A stretch of DNA of 64,000 bases from Tetrahymena elliotti 4EA (Eukaryota; Ciliophora; Oligohymenophorea; Hymenostomatida; Tetrahymenidae): the NCBI GenBank assembly GCA_000231825.2, contig JH720358.1, positions 95,242 to 159,241 of the forward strand, in the 5' to 3' direction. Below the pieces are notes generated by a model. The model worked only from the letters and a program-made list of their open reading frames with translations, made no database searches and had not been told where the DNA came from. Shown piece by piece: positions 11,075 through 23,600 of this stretch (position 1 is the first letter of the stretch; each line of letters begins with the position of its first letter). Made by a program: the position numbers and the translations under genes.

Positions 11075-14000
11075 ATGGGAAGAACTTTAAAATATGTATC
11101 ATATGGGCTTTCATTACTGGTATTTTGTGTCTTTGTTTACATTTACCTATCAAGTCCTGTTTACAATGGTTATGTATCTCATACCTATCTCAAATATGGT
11201 GCCGTTTATATTAGGAGAAATGAGAATGGAATTCCTACAATTAAAGGAAATAAATTAAGAGATGCTCTTTTTGGATTGGGTAAAATAGCAAATTATTTTA
11301 AAAACATTATTAATTTTAACAAATATAAAAGGTTTTGCATAGTGTCAAGATAGATAATGGTAAATGGACTTTTCCAGAAGATTTGCTTAGGGAAGACTAA
11401 GTGAAATTTTTGGAAATAAGACTTTAGAGATGGACATTTCACAAAGAGAATATGGATTAACGAGCATTGCCTAAAAGTTAAACATAGATGAAGAAACTAA
11501 AGAAAGCTTATAAGCCTTTGCAGATGGTGTTAATTAATGCAACACTAACATAAAAGCAAGATCTTTAGAATATCTTATTACAAGATCTGAATTCCAAGAG
11601 TGGACTATTGAAGATTCTATTTCAATCCTTTTACAAGTATAGCTCCATTTGACTTAAGATTTTGCTGCAGAACTTATCAGAGAAAAAATAGCAAAACAAT
11701 ACTCAGCAGAAGTCGTTTAAAGCATGAAATTAAATGCTGACAAAGGTTACATCCCTATTGAGACAATTTTGACAGAAGAAGATGTCAAAAAAATGGGTCT
11801 CTATGAGAACTACAATGTAATTCTTCATTCATTTATTTCTTATTTTTGTAAAGCAAAAGGCCAGTTTAAAACAAAAATGAAAAAATAAAAACAAAATGAA
11901 TAAAAAATGTTCAAGTTGGATGGAAAGAAACAATTATTTCTATTGATTTATTAGATAAAATATGAGTGTTTTAATTTTTAAGTTTGTTTTTTTTTAAATA
12001 AAGCCATCAAAGATTAGCTAGAAGTAAGCACCAAAGGTTAGTGATAAATATATTGATAAGATATTGTAGAATGGATTAAGTGAATTTTTAGATAATTAGA
12101 GAGGATCAAATACATGGGTTATTCATGGTAATCATACTAATACTGGAAAACCTATTGTTGCTAATGACCCTCACTTATCAAATGGAGTACCTACATTCTG
12201 GTATCAAGCATAGTTAATTTACTAGAAGGATAGAAACATCACAATTAGTGGTCAATCAACTCCAGGTATTCCTGGAATCTTCTCAGGTAAATCAATTCGT
12301 TTTTTGTAGTTGTTTTTAGATTGAAGTCATATTTTTATTAAAGGAATGACTGATTATGTGGCTTGGGGTGTAACTGCTTTAAGTAGTGATATTGCAGATT
12401 TTTATTCTGAAAAATTGAATGAAGAAAAGACATAATATTTCTTTGATGGAAAATGGAGAGATTTGAAATTGAGAAATGAAGTTATCAAAATTAATGGAGC
12501 TCGTGATTATAAATTAACTGTTAAAGAGACTCATCATGGTCCCATTCTTAATTCACAATATTAAGAAGCCAATTTAGCTCTCAGTTGGGTTAGCAAAATA
12601 CGTAGTTTCAATACCTTAAGCTCTTTGTACAAGATTTATGAAGCTACTAATTTGCAATAAACTTTAGAAGGCTTTTAAAATGTTGATACTAACTTTGGCA
12701 TATCATATGGTACTATTGATAATCATATTGGTTTCTAAGCAACAGGTATTCTTCCAATTAGAAGTAATCCTGAAAACTCAGGCTTAGTCAAGGATGGAAC
12801 AAATAGCTCAAATGATTGGATTGGTTTCTTACCTAAAACATAGAATCCTCATTTAATAGATCCAGAGAGAGGTATTTATTTATTTATTCATTTTTATTAT
12901 TTTATTATTATATTAAAATAAAATTATATTTAAAGGTTTTATTGTTGCTGCTAATAATAAAATGACACCAAACAGTGCAAAGGGTTTTGTATCTGTAAAT
13001 ATGCCTGGCACATCTCGTGCTCAAAGAATCAGAGAAATGATTGAAGAATTTATTAAAGCTGGTAAAAAAATATCCGTTGAAGATGTTAAAAAGATGCAAT
13101 AAGATGTTGTTGATGTTTATGCAAGAATTGTTGTTCCAAGTGTTGTCACTCTCTATGAAAAATAAAAGCAAGAGTAAAAATTTCATTTTAAATTTAACCA
13201 TTGAAAAATAATAATCTTGTTGTGTTTGAAATGAATAGATTTTTGACTGCTAATGAAACTGCCAAAATAGATTTAATGTTCTAATAGCTCAAAACTTGGA
13301 ATTACTCTTATGAAAAAGAATCAGTTGGTGGCACAATATTTAGTAATTTCTTTTTAAAGGTTGGTGAAAAGCTATTTGCTAAATATTCATCAGATAAAGT
13401 GTAAAAAAATTAAGCTGTTTTCAATTATCACTTTGAATCTTTCATTTTGAACTAAATCATCTAATGGTCTTAAGGATAAAGTGTAAATTCTCCTTGGTGT
13501 GATGATTCCTGCTGTTCTGATCATTAACAGAGCTGTGTTAAATTATTCTTCCAAGCAGTCAAAGACACCTACAATTCCTTATAGGTATTTTATATTTACT
13601 TCTTAATAAATCTTATTAAATATTATATAGAAAATAAGAATCTTTTCAAACAAATCGTTAAGGATTAATTAAAAAATTTTTAGAAATATTTTAATTAAAT
13701 ATTTATAATAATTTAAAAAGGCTAAATTAGGAAAAAACATAGCTGAATGGTAATGGTAGAAGGTTCATGAGAAATAGATTCCTCATCTTTCATTTAGAAG
13801 TATTCCATTACTTAGTAAGATATTGAGTAGATCTTATCCTGCTTCTGGAAATAAAAGAACGGTAGGAGTTAATGCTGAAAATTACAAAACAGGTGATTTA
13901 AATAGTTTCTTTTCTGCTAACATGAGAGCAGTCTACTCTCTTGATAAACAAGATAAAAGCTTTTATATTTTAGACACTGGTATTTCAGAGAGTGTTCTTT

Positions 14001-14206
14001 CATCTCACTATGATGATTAATTAAAGCTTTACCAACAAGGAGAATATATAGAAATAAAAAGAGACCTTAATAAGCTAAAAGAAAATAACAAGGATATGCT
14101 TCTTTTAATTTATGATCCTAAATTAGGCAAGAAAGCAGAAAAAGAAAAAAGCAAACAACAATAATCTTAAAAATAGAACACTAACGAATAAAAGACCGAT
14201 ATGTGA
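11075..14206 (+). CDS. penicillin acylase-family N-terminal nucleophile hydrolase, membrane-anchored
   Basis: Seven exons: 11075..11279, 11332..11816, 12004..12286, 12344..12871, 12936..13173, 13239..13584 and 13721..14206; 856 aa. Family members (penicillin G acylase, AHL acylases) hydrolyse amide bonds after self-cleavage into alpha and beta chains. A hydrophobic segment at residues about 8-26 is a signal or signal anchor. The alpha-chain region has GNKLRDALFGLGFAQCQDRQWQMDF-like family sequence across intron 1. The beta chain would begin at Ser265 in RGSNTWVIHGNHT, followed by the diagnostic NDPHL and later ETHHGPI. So the autoproteolytic Ser nucleophile is retained. The C-terminal tail after about residue 820 is Lys/Gln-rich. 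The substrate is unknown. Localisation is inferred to be lysosomal, phagosomal or extracellular from the leader. The weakest junctions are those around 13174..13238 and 13585..13720. Confidence 0.9.
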
Positions 14207-15283
14207 TTTAATTCAATTGTATTTTCTGAAAATATTTACATATTTATTTTTTTGTCTTTTTTATTTTCAATTTAGAACTCAAATAAAAAATAAAACTATA
14301 CTCTACAATTAGGAGAAATGTTTCAAAAATTTATTCTATCTTTGATATTTCTTAGCTAACAAATAATTAGCAATTAATAAATCTGTTAAATTTATATAAT
14401 TTTTTCATTTTTTCATACATAGTAACTCCACTCCTATATTTTAAATACAGTTGAATGGATGTAAGTATATTTATTCAAGTTTTCTATTAATTTATTAATC
14501 GACAAAAAAAATAAAATTTTTTAATGAAGAAATCTAAATTATTTTAACAAACTTTTAAAATGAAGAAATTTTTTATTTCATTTTATAGCTATTCTTTTTT
14601 TATTATTGAGTGTTTTAAATTGGATTTTAGTAATTTTAATAATTAAAATAAAAATAATAAACATAAATCAGGAGGGTCTTAATTTTTAATTATTTAAACT
14701 TGTAAATTGAATGAAAAAAATGTTTAATTTNNNNNNNNNNNNNNNNNNNNNNNNNNNNNNNNNNNNNNNNNNNNNNNNNNNNNNNNNNNNNNNNNNNNNN
14801 NNNNNNNNNNNNNNNNNNNNNNNNNNNNNNNNNNNNNNNNNNNNNNNNNNNNNNNNNNTTTAATTTTGATCAATAAAGTTGAAATTTTTAAGTCATACTT
14901 CAAGAATTAATGAAGGCTTACAGTTTATGATTTATTTTATGATAGATCTACATAAAAAAAGATGAATTAATTAAATAAAATCAAAAGAGTTTTTCTTAAG
15001 CAAATAAAATTAAAATAAATTGAGTTTTTCATTCAAAATAAGTCTTGATAGATAAAATAAGATTTAGATAATTGAAAATGTGAATTAGTTAGAGCTCTAG
15101 AAAAATACTATAGCATTGTATTGAATTTCAAAGATATAAGGATACTATGAATTGAATCAGTTTGGAATATATTAATTTGTGAAATCTTGTTTTTTTCAAA
15201 ATTTTAATAAGAAAAAAGTTTATCAAATATACTTGAAAAAAAGCATGTAATTCAGTAAAGCTTAGTAGCACCAAGATATCTCT
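14207..15283. other. intergenic with assembly gap
   Basis: A+T-rich spacer interrupted by 128 N. No gene is seen on either side of the gap before 15284. The true length of the gap may differ. Confidence 0.5.
14731..14858. other. assembly gap (N run)
   Basis: A run of 128 undetermined bases joins two contigs of the draft assembly. Confidence 0.99.
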
Positions 15284-15790
15284 ATGATATTTAATTCTCA
15301 AACTGCAGTAGATTTGCAGTTGAGACATTTTAAGGGTGAAGCATTTAGCGATAATGAGAAGCAAACCTTCCTATCAGTAGTTAAGATACTCTCAATTATT
15401 TTTTTCCTTTTTAGCGTCCCTATAATAGGACTGTCCGTTTATTACTTTTCCATAATAAAATCATACTACTTTGTATTCATTATAGTATCTGGATCTTGTA
15501 TGATTTTGTTAGGTATAGCAATATTTGAATGGGCAAAAACAACTTCTTTGAGAATATTTAAAAACTAAAATAGCATTCAAAAATCTTAATTAGCTTCAAA
15601 CAGATTTTCTCAATATGTATTCATCTCTAGTATCACCACTGCAATGATAAACACCATAATTATTCTATATCTCTACAACTGGGTAGCAATAAACCAAAAC
15701 ATCTACACCGCCTAGTTTGGACCTTCATAGTATTAAAACTTCAAGCAAAGTAATATTTTTTTAAAGCATTTTATCACAGAATCAAATTGA
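15284..15790 (+). CDS. small membrane protein, function unknown
   Basis: Single frame of 168 aa, stop TGA at 15788..15790. The N-terminal 25 residues are polar (with LQLRHFKGEAFSDNEKQ). Two hydrophobic segments follow at about residues 30-50 (VVKILSIIFFLFSVPIIGLS) and 60-85 (FVFIIVSGSCMILLGIAIF). After a basic Gln-rich loop, a third lies at about 122-142 (ISSITTAMINTIIILYLYNW). The last dozen codons after AAG CAA could instead be the start of an intron (GTAATA at about 15751), so the C-terminus is uncertain. Another small membrane protein follows 420 bases downstream on the same strand. They could be separate genes or parts of one tetraspan-like gene whose joining introns I could not resolve. 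No family recognised. Confidence 0.55.
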
Positions 15791-16210
15791 ACTTATATCT
15801 GTTTTAAATGGTCATCCATCTTGGTCAGTAGAATAAATTTTTATTATTTTTAAAGTAAAACAAAAAATATGTTTAAAGAATTAACAAAAAAGAAGAAATT
15901 GTTTAAAAATTTTTCAATGTCTTCATTCAATCAAGCAATTTAATCTCAAAAAAATAAAATAATTCTTTGTTTTTTTCATTTTTTAAAAAGGAAAACATAT
16001 TTTTTCATTCAAATTAACAAGTAAATATATAAGAAATTAAAAAGAAAACAAGCAATTAAACAAATAAATAAATAAAAACTTCTTATTTTTTTAACGAATT
16101 AAAAAAGATTTGATATGAATTTAATTAATATTTGTGATATAATTTTTTTTACCAGATAAAGCAGTTATTAAATTAAATTTTTTAATTAAATAAAAGATTA
16201 TTTGCTCTGC
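15791..16210. other. spacer between two membrane-protein frames
   Basis: A+T-rich sequence with no supported exon. It contains possible splice acceptors (ACCAG near 16154) that could join the two flanking frames, but no reading was convincing. Confidence 0.4.
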
Positions 16211-17113
16211 ATGTTGGTGATATGGGTACTTGTAGTAATAAACTAAGTTATTTTGTTAGCCTTTATATACTTTGAGTTTATAATTACCATAGGTCTATTT
16301 GATTTAAGATTGTTGGCTCACTACTTTAATGTATTTCTGACGGGCTTTTCTCTTACATGTGTTTTTGCATGTAAAAAGGCGGAGTCTTATTTTACATTAT
16401 ATGGAATGAGTGAATATGCAAATAAAAATATACTTGATATAGTATATGTAATAAGTATAGGATAATTAGGTCTTTGTGTTTTTAATTATGTTATTATTGT
16501 CAGAAAAAAGAGACAAGAGTATATGTGGATAGGCACAGTTCTCATATTTGTTTGCTGCTTCTTGAGTGCTTATAATCATTTAGTTTACAGAGATGCTTAA
16601 AATATTTTATCAGGATACCTTAATACTTGGTATTCATAAATGCCATATGTATCAAATGAATATATGCAAAAGGATATGTAATGCAATAAATATATGACAA
16701 AAGATGTAGAAGGTGAAATTGTTTACTCTCTACACTGCGATCTTGACTACTAAACCTTGGTTTGGGAAGACAATTATAATTTGAAAGTTTCATAAAGACT
16801 TTACTAGACTGCCTGTCTTAATTAAAACTGTCAAGGAGTGCTTGCATAATCATACAGTGCTTGGTACTTCAGAATAAATCTTCTAATCTTTTGCTAAATA
16901 ATATCTTAGTTTATAACAGCCTCCGTTTTTTACTAAATTTCATTAGTAATGAGTCGTAAAAAGCATGGTATGGACAACGTGGATTATTTCTTTGGATTTT
17001 GCACTATTTTAGTAATTGGAGCTGTTCTAGTGTATATATTTAACTACGATTTCACAGAACCACCACAGCTAAATGCAGGAAATATGTTTTTCTCTCATAA
17101 TCTTTCAGATTGA
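16211..17113 (+). CDS. four-pass membrane protein with cysteine-rich loop, function unknown
   Basis: Single frame of 300 aa, stop TGA at 17111..17113. Hydrophobic segments lie at about residues 1-30 (beginning MLVIWVLVVI), 35-52, 85-120 (two close spans, with a short KKRQE turn between them) and 215-240, plus a final one at about 260-275 (CTILVIGAVLVYIF). Between about residues 125 and 210 is a large polar, probably extracytosolic loop with at least five cysteines (MQCNKY, HCDL, TACLNQNCQG). Overall topology resembles tetraspanin-type or claudin-like proteins, but the tetraspanin CCG signature is absent, so no family is assigned. The start may be further upstream, because the frame stays open a little and an upstream exon cannot be excluded. 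Confidence 0.6.
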
Positions 17114-18823
17114 GCTGTCTGTCTTCAATTAAAATTAATTAATTTATGTGTAAAAAAATTTTTGCTTGATAACAAACAAAAAAAGAAATACTTAAAACAA
17201 GAACAAATAGGCAGGATTGAATATCTTTTTCTAAGCTTTTAAAATATAAATTTAAAGTAATTATAAAAAATTTAATAGAAACTATTTATTAAAAAAATCC
17301 ATTTTAATCTTTCTGTAAATCTAAAATAATTTTGCTTTTAAAAATGTATTCCATCAGAATAATTTATTCATTCACTCACTTTCTCATCATTTTCTATCTG
17401 AAAACATTTACTAAATTTTTGAGCAATATTTTATTAATTAAATCTAATTGAATTTAAACATCTAATTTGATATCAAATATCAGTTAAAGCATTTTTAAAT
17501 ATGTTCAATATGTTTTTCAGTTTATTCAAATTTTATAAAATTGAACTATCAATCAATTTATTAACTTTCTAACTTTTTCTCATCCACTTTAAATCAATAA
17601 AAAAAATAAAGCAAATTTAATTTTCATATTTTTTTCAAATTTAAAATATTTTTGAAAGAAATAAAAAAATAATCTCAAGTACTTTTTCTAAAAATAAGAT
17701 AATTTTAAGGCTTTGTGATGAAAGAAGTCAGTCCTCATTTAGTATTTAGCTTTCAATTTTTAAAATCAAATTTAGAATTAACTAACTGTACAATCAATTT
17801 CTCAAAAATTTATGATAAAAAAAGAAAGGAAACAAACTCTCATTAATTTGAAAAATAAAAATTATAAGATTTTTTGGTTGATTAAAATCTATGGAGTTAG
17901 TGAATGAGTGAAATAAATTTAAAGACGTTTTTAAATTGAAATTACAACAAAAGAAATTCTACGTATTTATTTTAATATTATAAAAAGTCATTTTGCTTAA
18001 ATTTACTCATACAATTTTTTAATATCCTTTTGACATCAGTTATCACATCGAAGGTATTTTTCAAAGAAAATACAATTGATAAAGATTAAATACCCAATCA
18101 CACTAAAACACAGTATTCATTTTAAGAGAATTATTTATTTAATGAAAATTCAAGAAAGAATTTTCTTTGTTTTAAAATATTGAAAAAAGTAAAAATGAAT
18201 TATTTATTTCTTTTTTTTGGCTAAATAAATGAAAAAAATAATGGGAAAATAAAATAAATGAAATTTCTTCAAATATTTCACAAGAGGGTTTGTTTATTTG
18301 TAAAGAATAAAAAGTAAAATTAGAATTGATCTGATGAAGATAATTCAAATATTCTATGAGGATTGCGAAATAATTAGAATAAATTTGAATTTATTGTTCA
18401 ATCAGCAACAACAAAAAAAATTTTGAATCATTTTCATTGTTTCTCTCTTTTTTTTGATAGATAGTAAGTATGTATGTATATTTAATGTTAGATATATGTT
18501 ATTTTTTTTGATTTTGGAATGTTTGCTTATTAGAATAAAATAAGTAATAAGATAATAAGGTAATTGATTTACATAGATACAGAAAAGATGAAAAGAAAGA
18601 AAGAAAAATAATAAAAAAGTAAGATTTGGTCAATAAAAAATGATAACTTCCAATCACATAGAACATACAGTAACCAATTATTTGCTCACATAGACAAATG
18701 AATTGAGGAAGAGAATTTAAGTATCTATATTTAATAAAATCGTTTTATTCGATAGTAATATTTTTGGGTGTTGCAACTACTTTATTCATAGTTGCAAGCA
18801 TTCACCATAAATCACATCTGTAA
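17114..18823. other. intergenic, A+T-rich
   Basis: A 1.7 kb spacer between the convergent membrane-protein and granule-protein genes. No gene recognised. A short GATA/GTAT simple-repeat patch lies near 18458-18482. Confidence 0.5.
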
Positions 18824-20611
18824 TCAGTTAATGAAGTCAATCTTGGGAACTTCTCTATTTTCATAAGTAGCGGAGTCATCGAAAACACCATCAGCAGCGT
18901 AGTCATCAACTCTTTCCTTTAAGTCATCACCAGCTTATTAGACGTTTTCAGTGTAGTAAGCAATAACTTCAATGAAGATTTGGATTTCTTCTTCTAAGTT
19001 GGCTTACTTTTTCTCGAAGGTGGCCTTTTCGTTGGCATAGTCTTAATTAGCATTGTCGAGGCTAGATTAGATGGCAGCTTCTTATGAGTGACAGTTGTTA
19101 ACGTTTTCTTAGTCTTGAGCAACTCTGGCGGTCAATTCAGCAACAGTTTATAACCACTTGGCGAGTTCTCTTTGGTAGACTTGAATTTCGTGTTCAAGCT
19201 TGGACTTGAAGTCAGCAGCAGCGGAGTTAGAGTTAACTTCATCTTCTTAAGCTTATTAGACCTTAGCTTAAATAGTAGATTCTAAGTCAGCTAAAAGTTG
19301 TAATAATTCTTACTTGACTTAGTACCATCCCTTTCTTTCACCTTCTTAGAAGTCAGCAACTTCGATGTCACCCTTGTCGTTATCAATATGACCGGAGCCA
19401 ATTTCTTCTTCTATTATTTTATAAATAAATTAATTATTAATTTATTGTTGTTTTCAACTCATTTTCATTTTTTTAAATGTCATCCCATTAATTAAATAGT
19501 CTCCCCATCCATCCATCCATCATCATCAATCAACTCAAAAGCCAAAAAGATTTAATAATTTATTCCTTTACTGAATGATTGATATTTCTTTCTTTCATTC
19601 CTTATTTGTTTATTTATTGATTAATTCAAGCATCCATTCATTTAATAATTAATTAATTATTTTCATTTCAAAAAAGTATGTTTGTTTAAATACATATTCT
19701 ACATCCAATTTTATCATTAATTCAATTCATTCCATATTTTCTTCTTTAAAGTAGGATGTAATGAGTAGTTGGCGGCTGCAGCCATTGCTTATTATTGACT
19801 AAGAATTTTTTTATTTTCATTTATTTCTCAAAATAATATTGATAAATAGTTTCCTTTCATTTTTAGTATTTATTTATTTAATAATCTGCTTTGAAGATTG
19901 ATTGAGGGAAGACATTGAGTTAGATAATATGTAAAGTGGAGGACTTGATTATAAAAAATGTAAATATAATTGATTGTTTTGTTTACCAGTTCTGTCACCA
20001 ACGGAGTAGTCGGAGTTGACGGCGTAGTCATCAGCATTAACGTATTCCTTTTCGAGGAGGGCGAGTTATTAATAGTTACCAGTCTTGTAGATACTCAAGA
20101 AACGGGTAAGCTTCTTCATGAAATTCTTCTTTTGGAGGAAAGAGAAGGATTCCTTGTTTTCAATTTGTTCTCTGAGGAATTACAAGAGGGAAAGAGCGAG
20201 TTTGTCGTTCTTGAGTCCTTCAATGTAGTTACCGTTTTGAGCGCATCTTCTGGCAAGTAAATCTTCAATTTGCTTGGTGTTGCTGGCAATTCTGTCTTAT
20301 AACCAGGCGACGTAGGCGGTGGCTTCATCAAGAGCAGCTTAGTCAGTTTCAAGGACACCTTGGAGGGCAGCACATTCAGCTTACTTATTGCTAAGATCGT
20401 TTTCAAGTCCAGCAATAACACCGAGTAAAAGGGGTTCCTTGTTGGCCCATGCGGCTTGAAGATCACTCAAATTTTGTTAAGAATCTGCAAGTAAATCATT
20501 TAAAAGATTTGCAGCTTGATCGATGGTGTAAGAACCTTCTTCTTCACTTTGGTTGGTAGCAGCAGCCAAAGCGAGGAATCCGAAAAGGACAACTAATAAT
20601 TTCTTATTCAT
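18824..20611 (-). CDS. secretory granule lattice protein (Grl / trichocyst matrix protein type)
   Basis: Two exons read right to left: 19987..20611 and 18824..19410; 403 aa. Residues 1-19 are a signal peptide (MNKKLLVVLFGFLALAAA). The mature part is Ala/Glu/Asp/Leu-rich, acidic, mostly heptad-like coiled coil, with few Trp (in AYVAWLQD, AAWANKEP) and single Cys residues. This is the composition of the calcium-binding Grl proteins that are proteolytically processed and crystallise in mucocyst cores, to be discharged on stimulation. Codon choice is strikingly different from the neighbours: C-ending codons, GGT, GCC and GCT, AAG over AAA, as expected for a very highly expressed gene. The intron is long for this window (576 bases) and carries a GC-rich island at 19749..19790. 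Which Grl paralogue this is cannot be told by eye. Confidence 0.85.
19749..19790 (-). other. GC-rich coding-like island inside the Grl intron
   Basis: On the coding strand it reads as ATGGCTGCAGCCGCC followed by AACTACTCATTACATCC, with a preceding CTTAG that would serve as a splice acceptor. It stands out from the surrounding A+T-rich intron. It could be a skipped or alternative mini-exon, an alternative first exon, or a conserved intronic element. Neither continuation into the downstream exon was frame-proven. Confidence 0.3.
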
Positions 20612-23600
20612 TTGTCGGATGAATGCTTTTTCCTTTTTAATTTTTAGTTTTTATGTTTTGTATATTAATTATTATTATTTTTTTTTCGTTTTTTAATTTT
20701 TATTATCACTTTGCAAAAAGACTTAATTGATTGTTTTTTCCTCTCCCTTTTTTTTCCCTATTAATTAAATCAAAACAAAAACTCAATTCCTTTTAATTTT
20801 TCTTTTCAGAATGAATATGTTTTTGCTTTTTGATTGAAAATAGTTGTTTTTTGTACTCTTTCTTCACTAATTTCTTAATGTTTTTCATTTATTTCCCATC
20901 AATACTCAACATTAAAAAACTAATTCAATTTAGGCGTTTTTAAAACGATATTTCTATTGTTTTCTAATTTTTTCAATATATTTGAATGAAATTCTAAGCC
21001 CTTTCTATATTAAAAACGAATATTTCCTTTCATTTTTGATTAACGTAAATTTCTTTGTTTTTTGTTTCCATAATTTTTATTTCAATCAATCAATACATAC
21101 ATATATTATCAATCAATATCCAATCTTTTCATTCATTCTTCCATACACATTTCTTTCATTCATTCATTTCTCAATATTGCCATCTTTTCATTTACTATGA
21201 AAATCATATTAATTAATCTCTTTCCAAATCACTCGAGAAATATTTTATTAATCCTCCAAAACTTATTAATCCCCACTTAATTAGTCCTCCTAACCCTCCC
21301 ATCCACCATATTTTATCATTTCGTTTCTATTTTCATTTCTACAAATTCGAATCTCCATTTCAAAAAATAAACGTTTTCATATTTAAAAAATAAAGTTGTT
21401 TGTTGTTTATTTTAACATCAAAAAAAAAAATTCTGAAGTCTTCTAATATATTAATTTTTTGCTGAAAAAATGGAAAAGGATATTAAAAACTTAGAATTAT
21501 TGTTAAAAATCTATAATAAAAAAATATTCACAAATAATAAAAAACATTTTTAATTTCTCTTTGCTAAAAAATCCCCAATTCACACTCGCTTCTCTAAAAT
21601 ATTATAATCTCATTTTTCTCTTAAATATCCACATATTTCTACCCTTCTTTATTATGCCTAATTATAAGATAATTATCATATACACAATGAAAGAGGAGTT
21701 ATCGCCAAAAACAATAATCCAATAACTTCGCTTCCTAAAATATGTTTTTTCTCGCTTCAAATTTACCCATTTCTATTAAATTAAAAAATCAACAAACAAC
21801 ACAACAGCATCTAACTAACTAACTAAACATTTGACCATACCCATATTGATTTTTAGATTGATTTATTAATTTAAAGATACTAACTAACTATTTCATGTAT
21901 TTTTATTAACACTTAATATATTTATTCCAAGACCTTCACACTATTTCTAAAAGTATTGATTTTTATTTAAATTCATTACATCTTTGGTAAACATTGGATA
22001 TTTCTTATTTTTACTGTATACCAAAATACAAAACGTTCTTCTTAATCTATCTAAAATTTATTATAATATTTTACTCAATCTATTCATAAACAAAACCATT
22101 TTAATTTCACCAAATAAAAACCTTTCTTTTTTTAAAATTATTTTTATCTGAAAAAATAAAAGTAAAATAAATAAATAAATGAAAACTGTTTCTTTGCTTA
22201 ATAATTAAATTCAGAAAAATTGAATCCATCTTATAATACTTCTACTGAAAAACCATCCCTTTTCAAATAGATGTAGCTATTAAGTAAATCATTGAAACAA
22301 TAATAATATTTTTTTGTTTTTAAAATTATCCTTAAGATAGAATTTATAACATAATTTAACATATCCTAGAAACCTATCTATCTTGATTTAAAAAATTAAA
22401 ATATTAAAAACTGTAAAACAAAAACAATTTAAAAAATAAAATCATCAAAAAAAATTAATTTTATTAAAATTTTGCTTTATTTCAAAAATATTTTTGACTT
22501 TTTATTCAATTTTTAATTTAAAAAAAATATTTTATTTTTTGGGATATTTTTTTTCGTTTTTAATTCTATTTTGATTCGAAAGTTGCTTTGTTAAAAATCT
22601 GTTCAAAGAGGGATGTTTTATTCAATTTTAACCTTTGTTTTAGAAGTATTTTATTGAGGAAACAAGTAAAATTTATTTATTACTTTATTTTTAACCAAGA
22701 TTAGGTTATTTCTTCCATAGTTTATAATTTTCCTGACATTTCTTTCATTATTTTATTGAAAAGTTGATGGTAAAAACACTAAAAAATTAAAATGAAATGA
22801 AATAATTTAACTCCTTTTTTAAAAGGTGAATGAAGCAAGATTAGCAAAATGAAAAATAATTATCTTATATAATTCATTAAAAAATATTTATGGGTATAAT
22901 TTTTAATTATTTTATGTGATTTCTTCAATTTTTTTCAGAGAAGGATTTGAAGCATATGTAATTTGTGTATAAGTCTATTTGATGGATGGAGTATGAATTT
23001 CTTATATTTTATGGAAAATATGAGTAAAAAATAGAGGAATTTGCAAAAATAAGTAAATACTTAATCTTTAAAGTAGTTAAGCCTCATAAAAAAAAATATT
23101 GTAAAAGCCAGTAAAATAATATTATGCAAATAAGAAATAATTGTATTTTTAATTAATGTATTCTTAAAATAAAATACAATAAATAGATGCGTTTTAGATT
23201 TATTGATATAATAATATATATTTCTGATTTCTTATCTTGAGATTAATAATAACAAACAAATAAAATTGCAAGTCTCTTTCTTTGTTTTTGGCAAATTGAT
23301 CTTTATTTATCAATTATGATTCATTTTAGTAAAAAACACATACATAATCCATATTGTTCCTGATAAATATCTAAAATGACATTTTCTGATTATTTTTTAT
23401 TCATTGATTAGAATTATTTTCTTTAAAAACATATTAATTATTTTCTCCAACCTTAATAGTTAAATATAAAATAATTCAGAATTTTTTTTTTTCAATCGTT
23501 TTTATCATTTCAATTAACAATCAAAAATAATTTTGGAAAAATGTTAATATTGTTTAAGTTTATTTTTTATATCAATCTTAACATCTTCTTTATTTATAAT

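Noticed and set aside
19970..20466. Two overlapping ORFs on opposite strands
   Set aside because: Both are frame shadows of the granule lattice protein's first exon, whose own frame gives a signal peptide and coiled coil.
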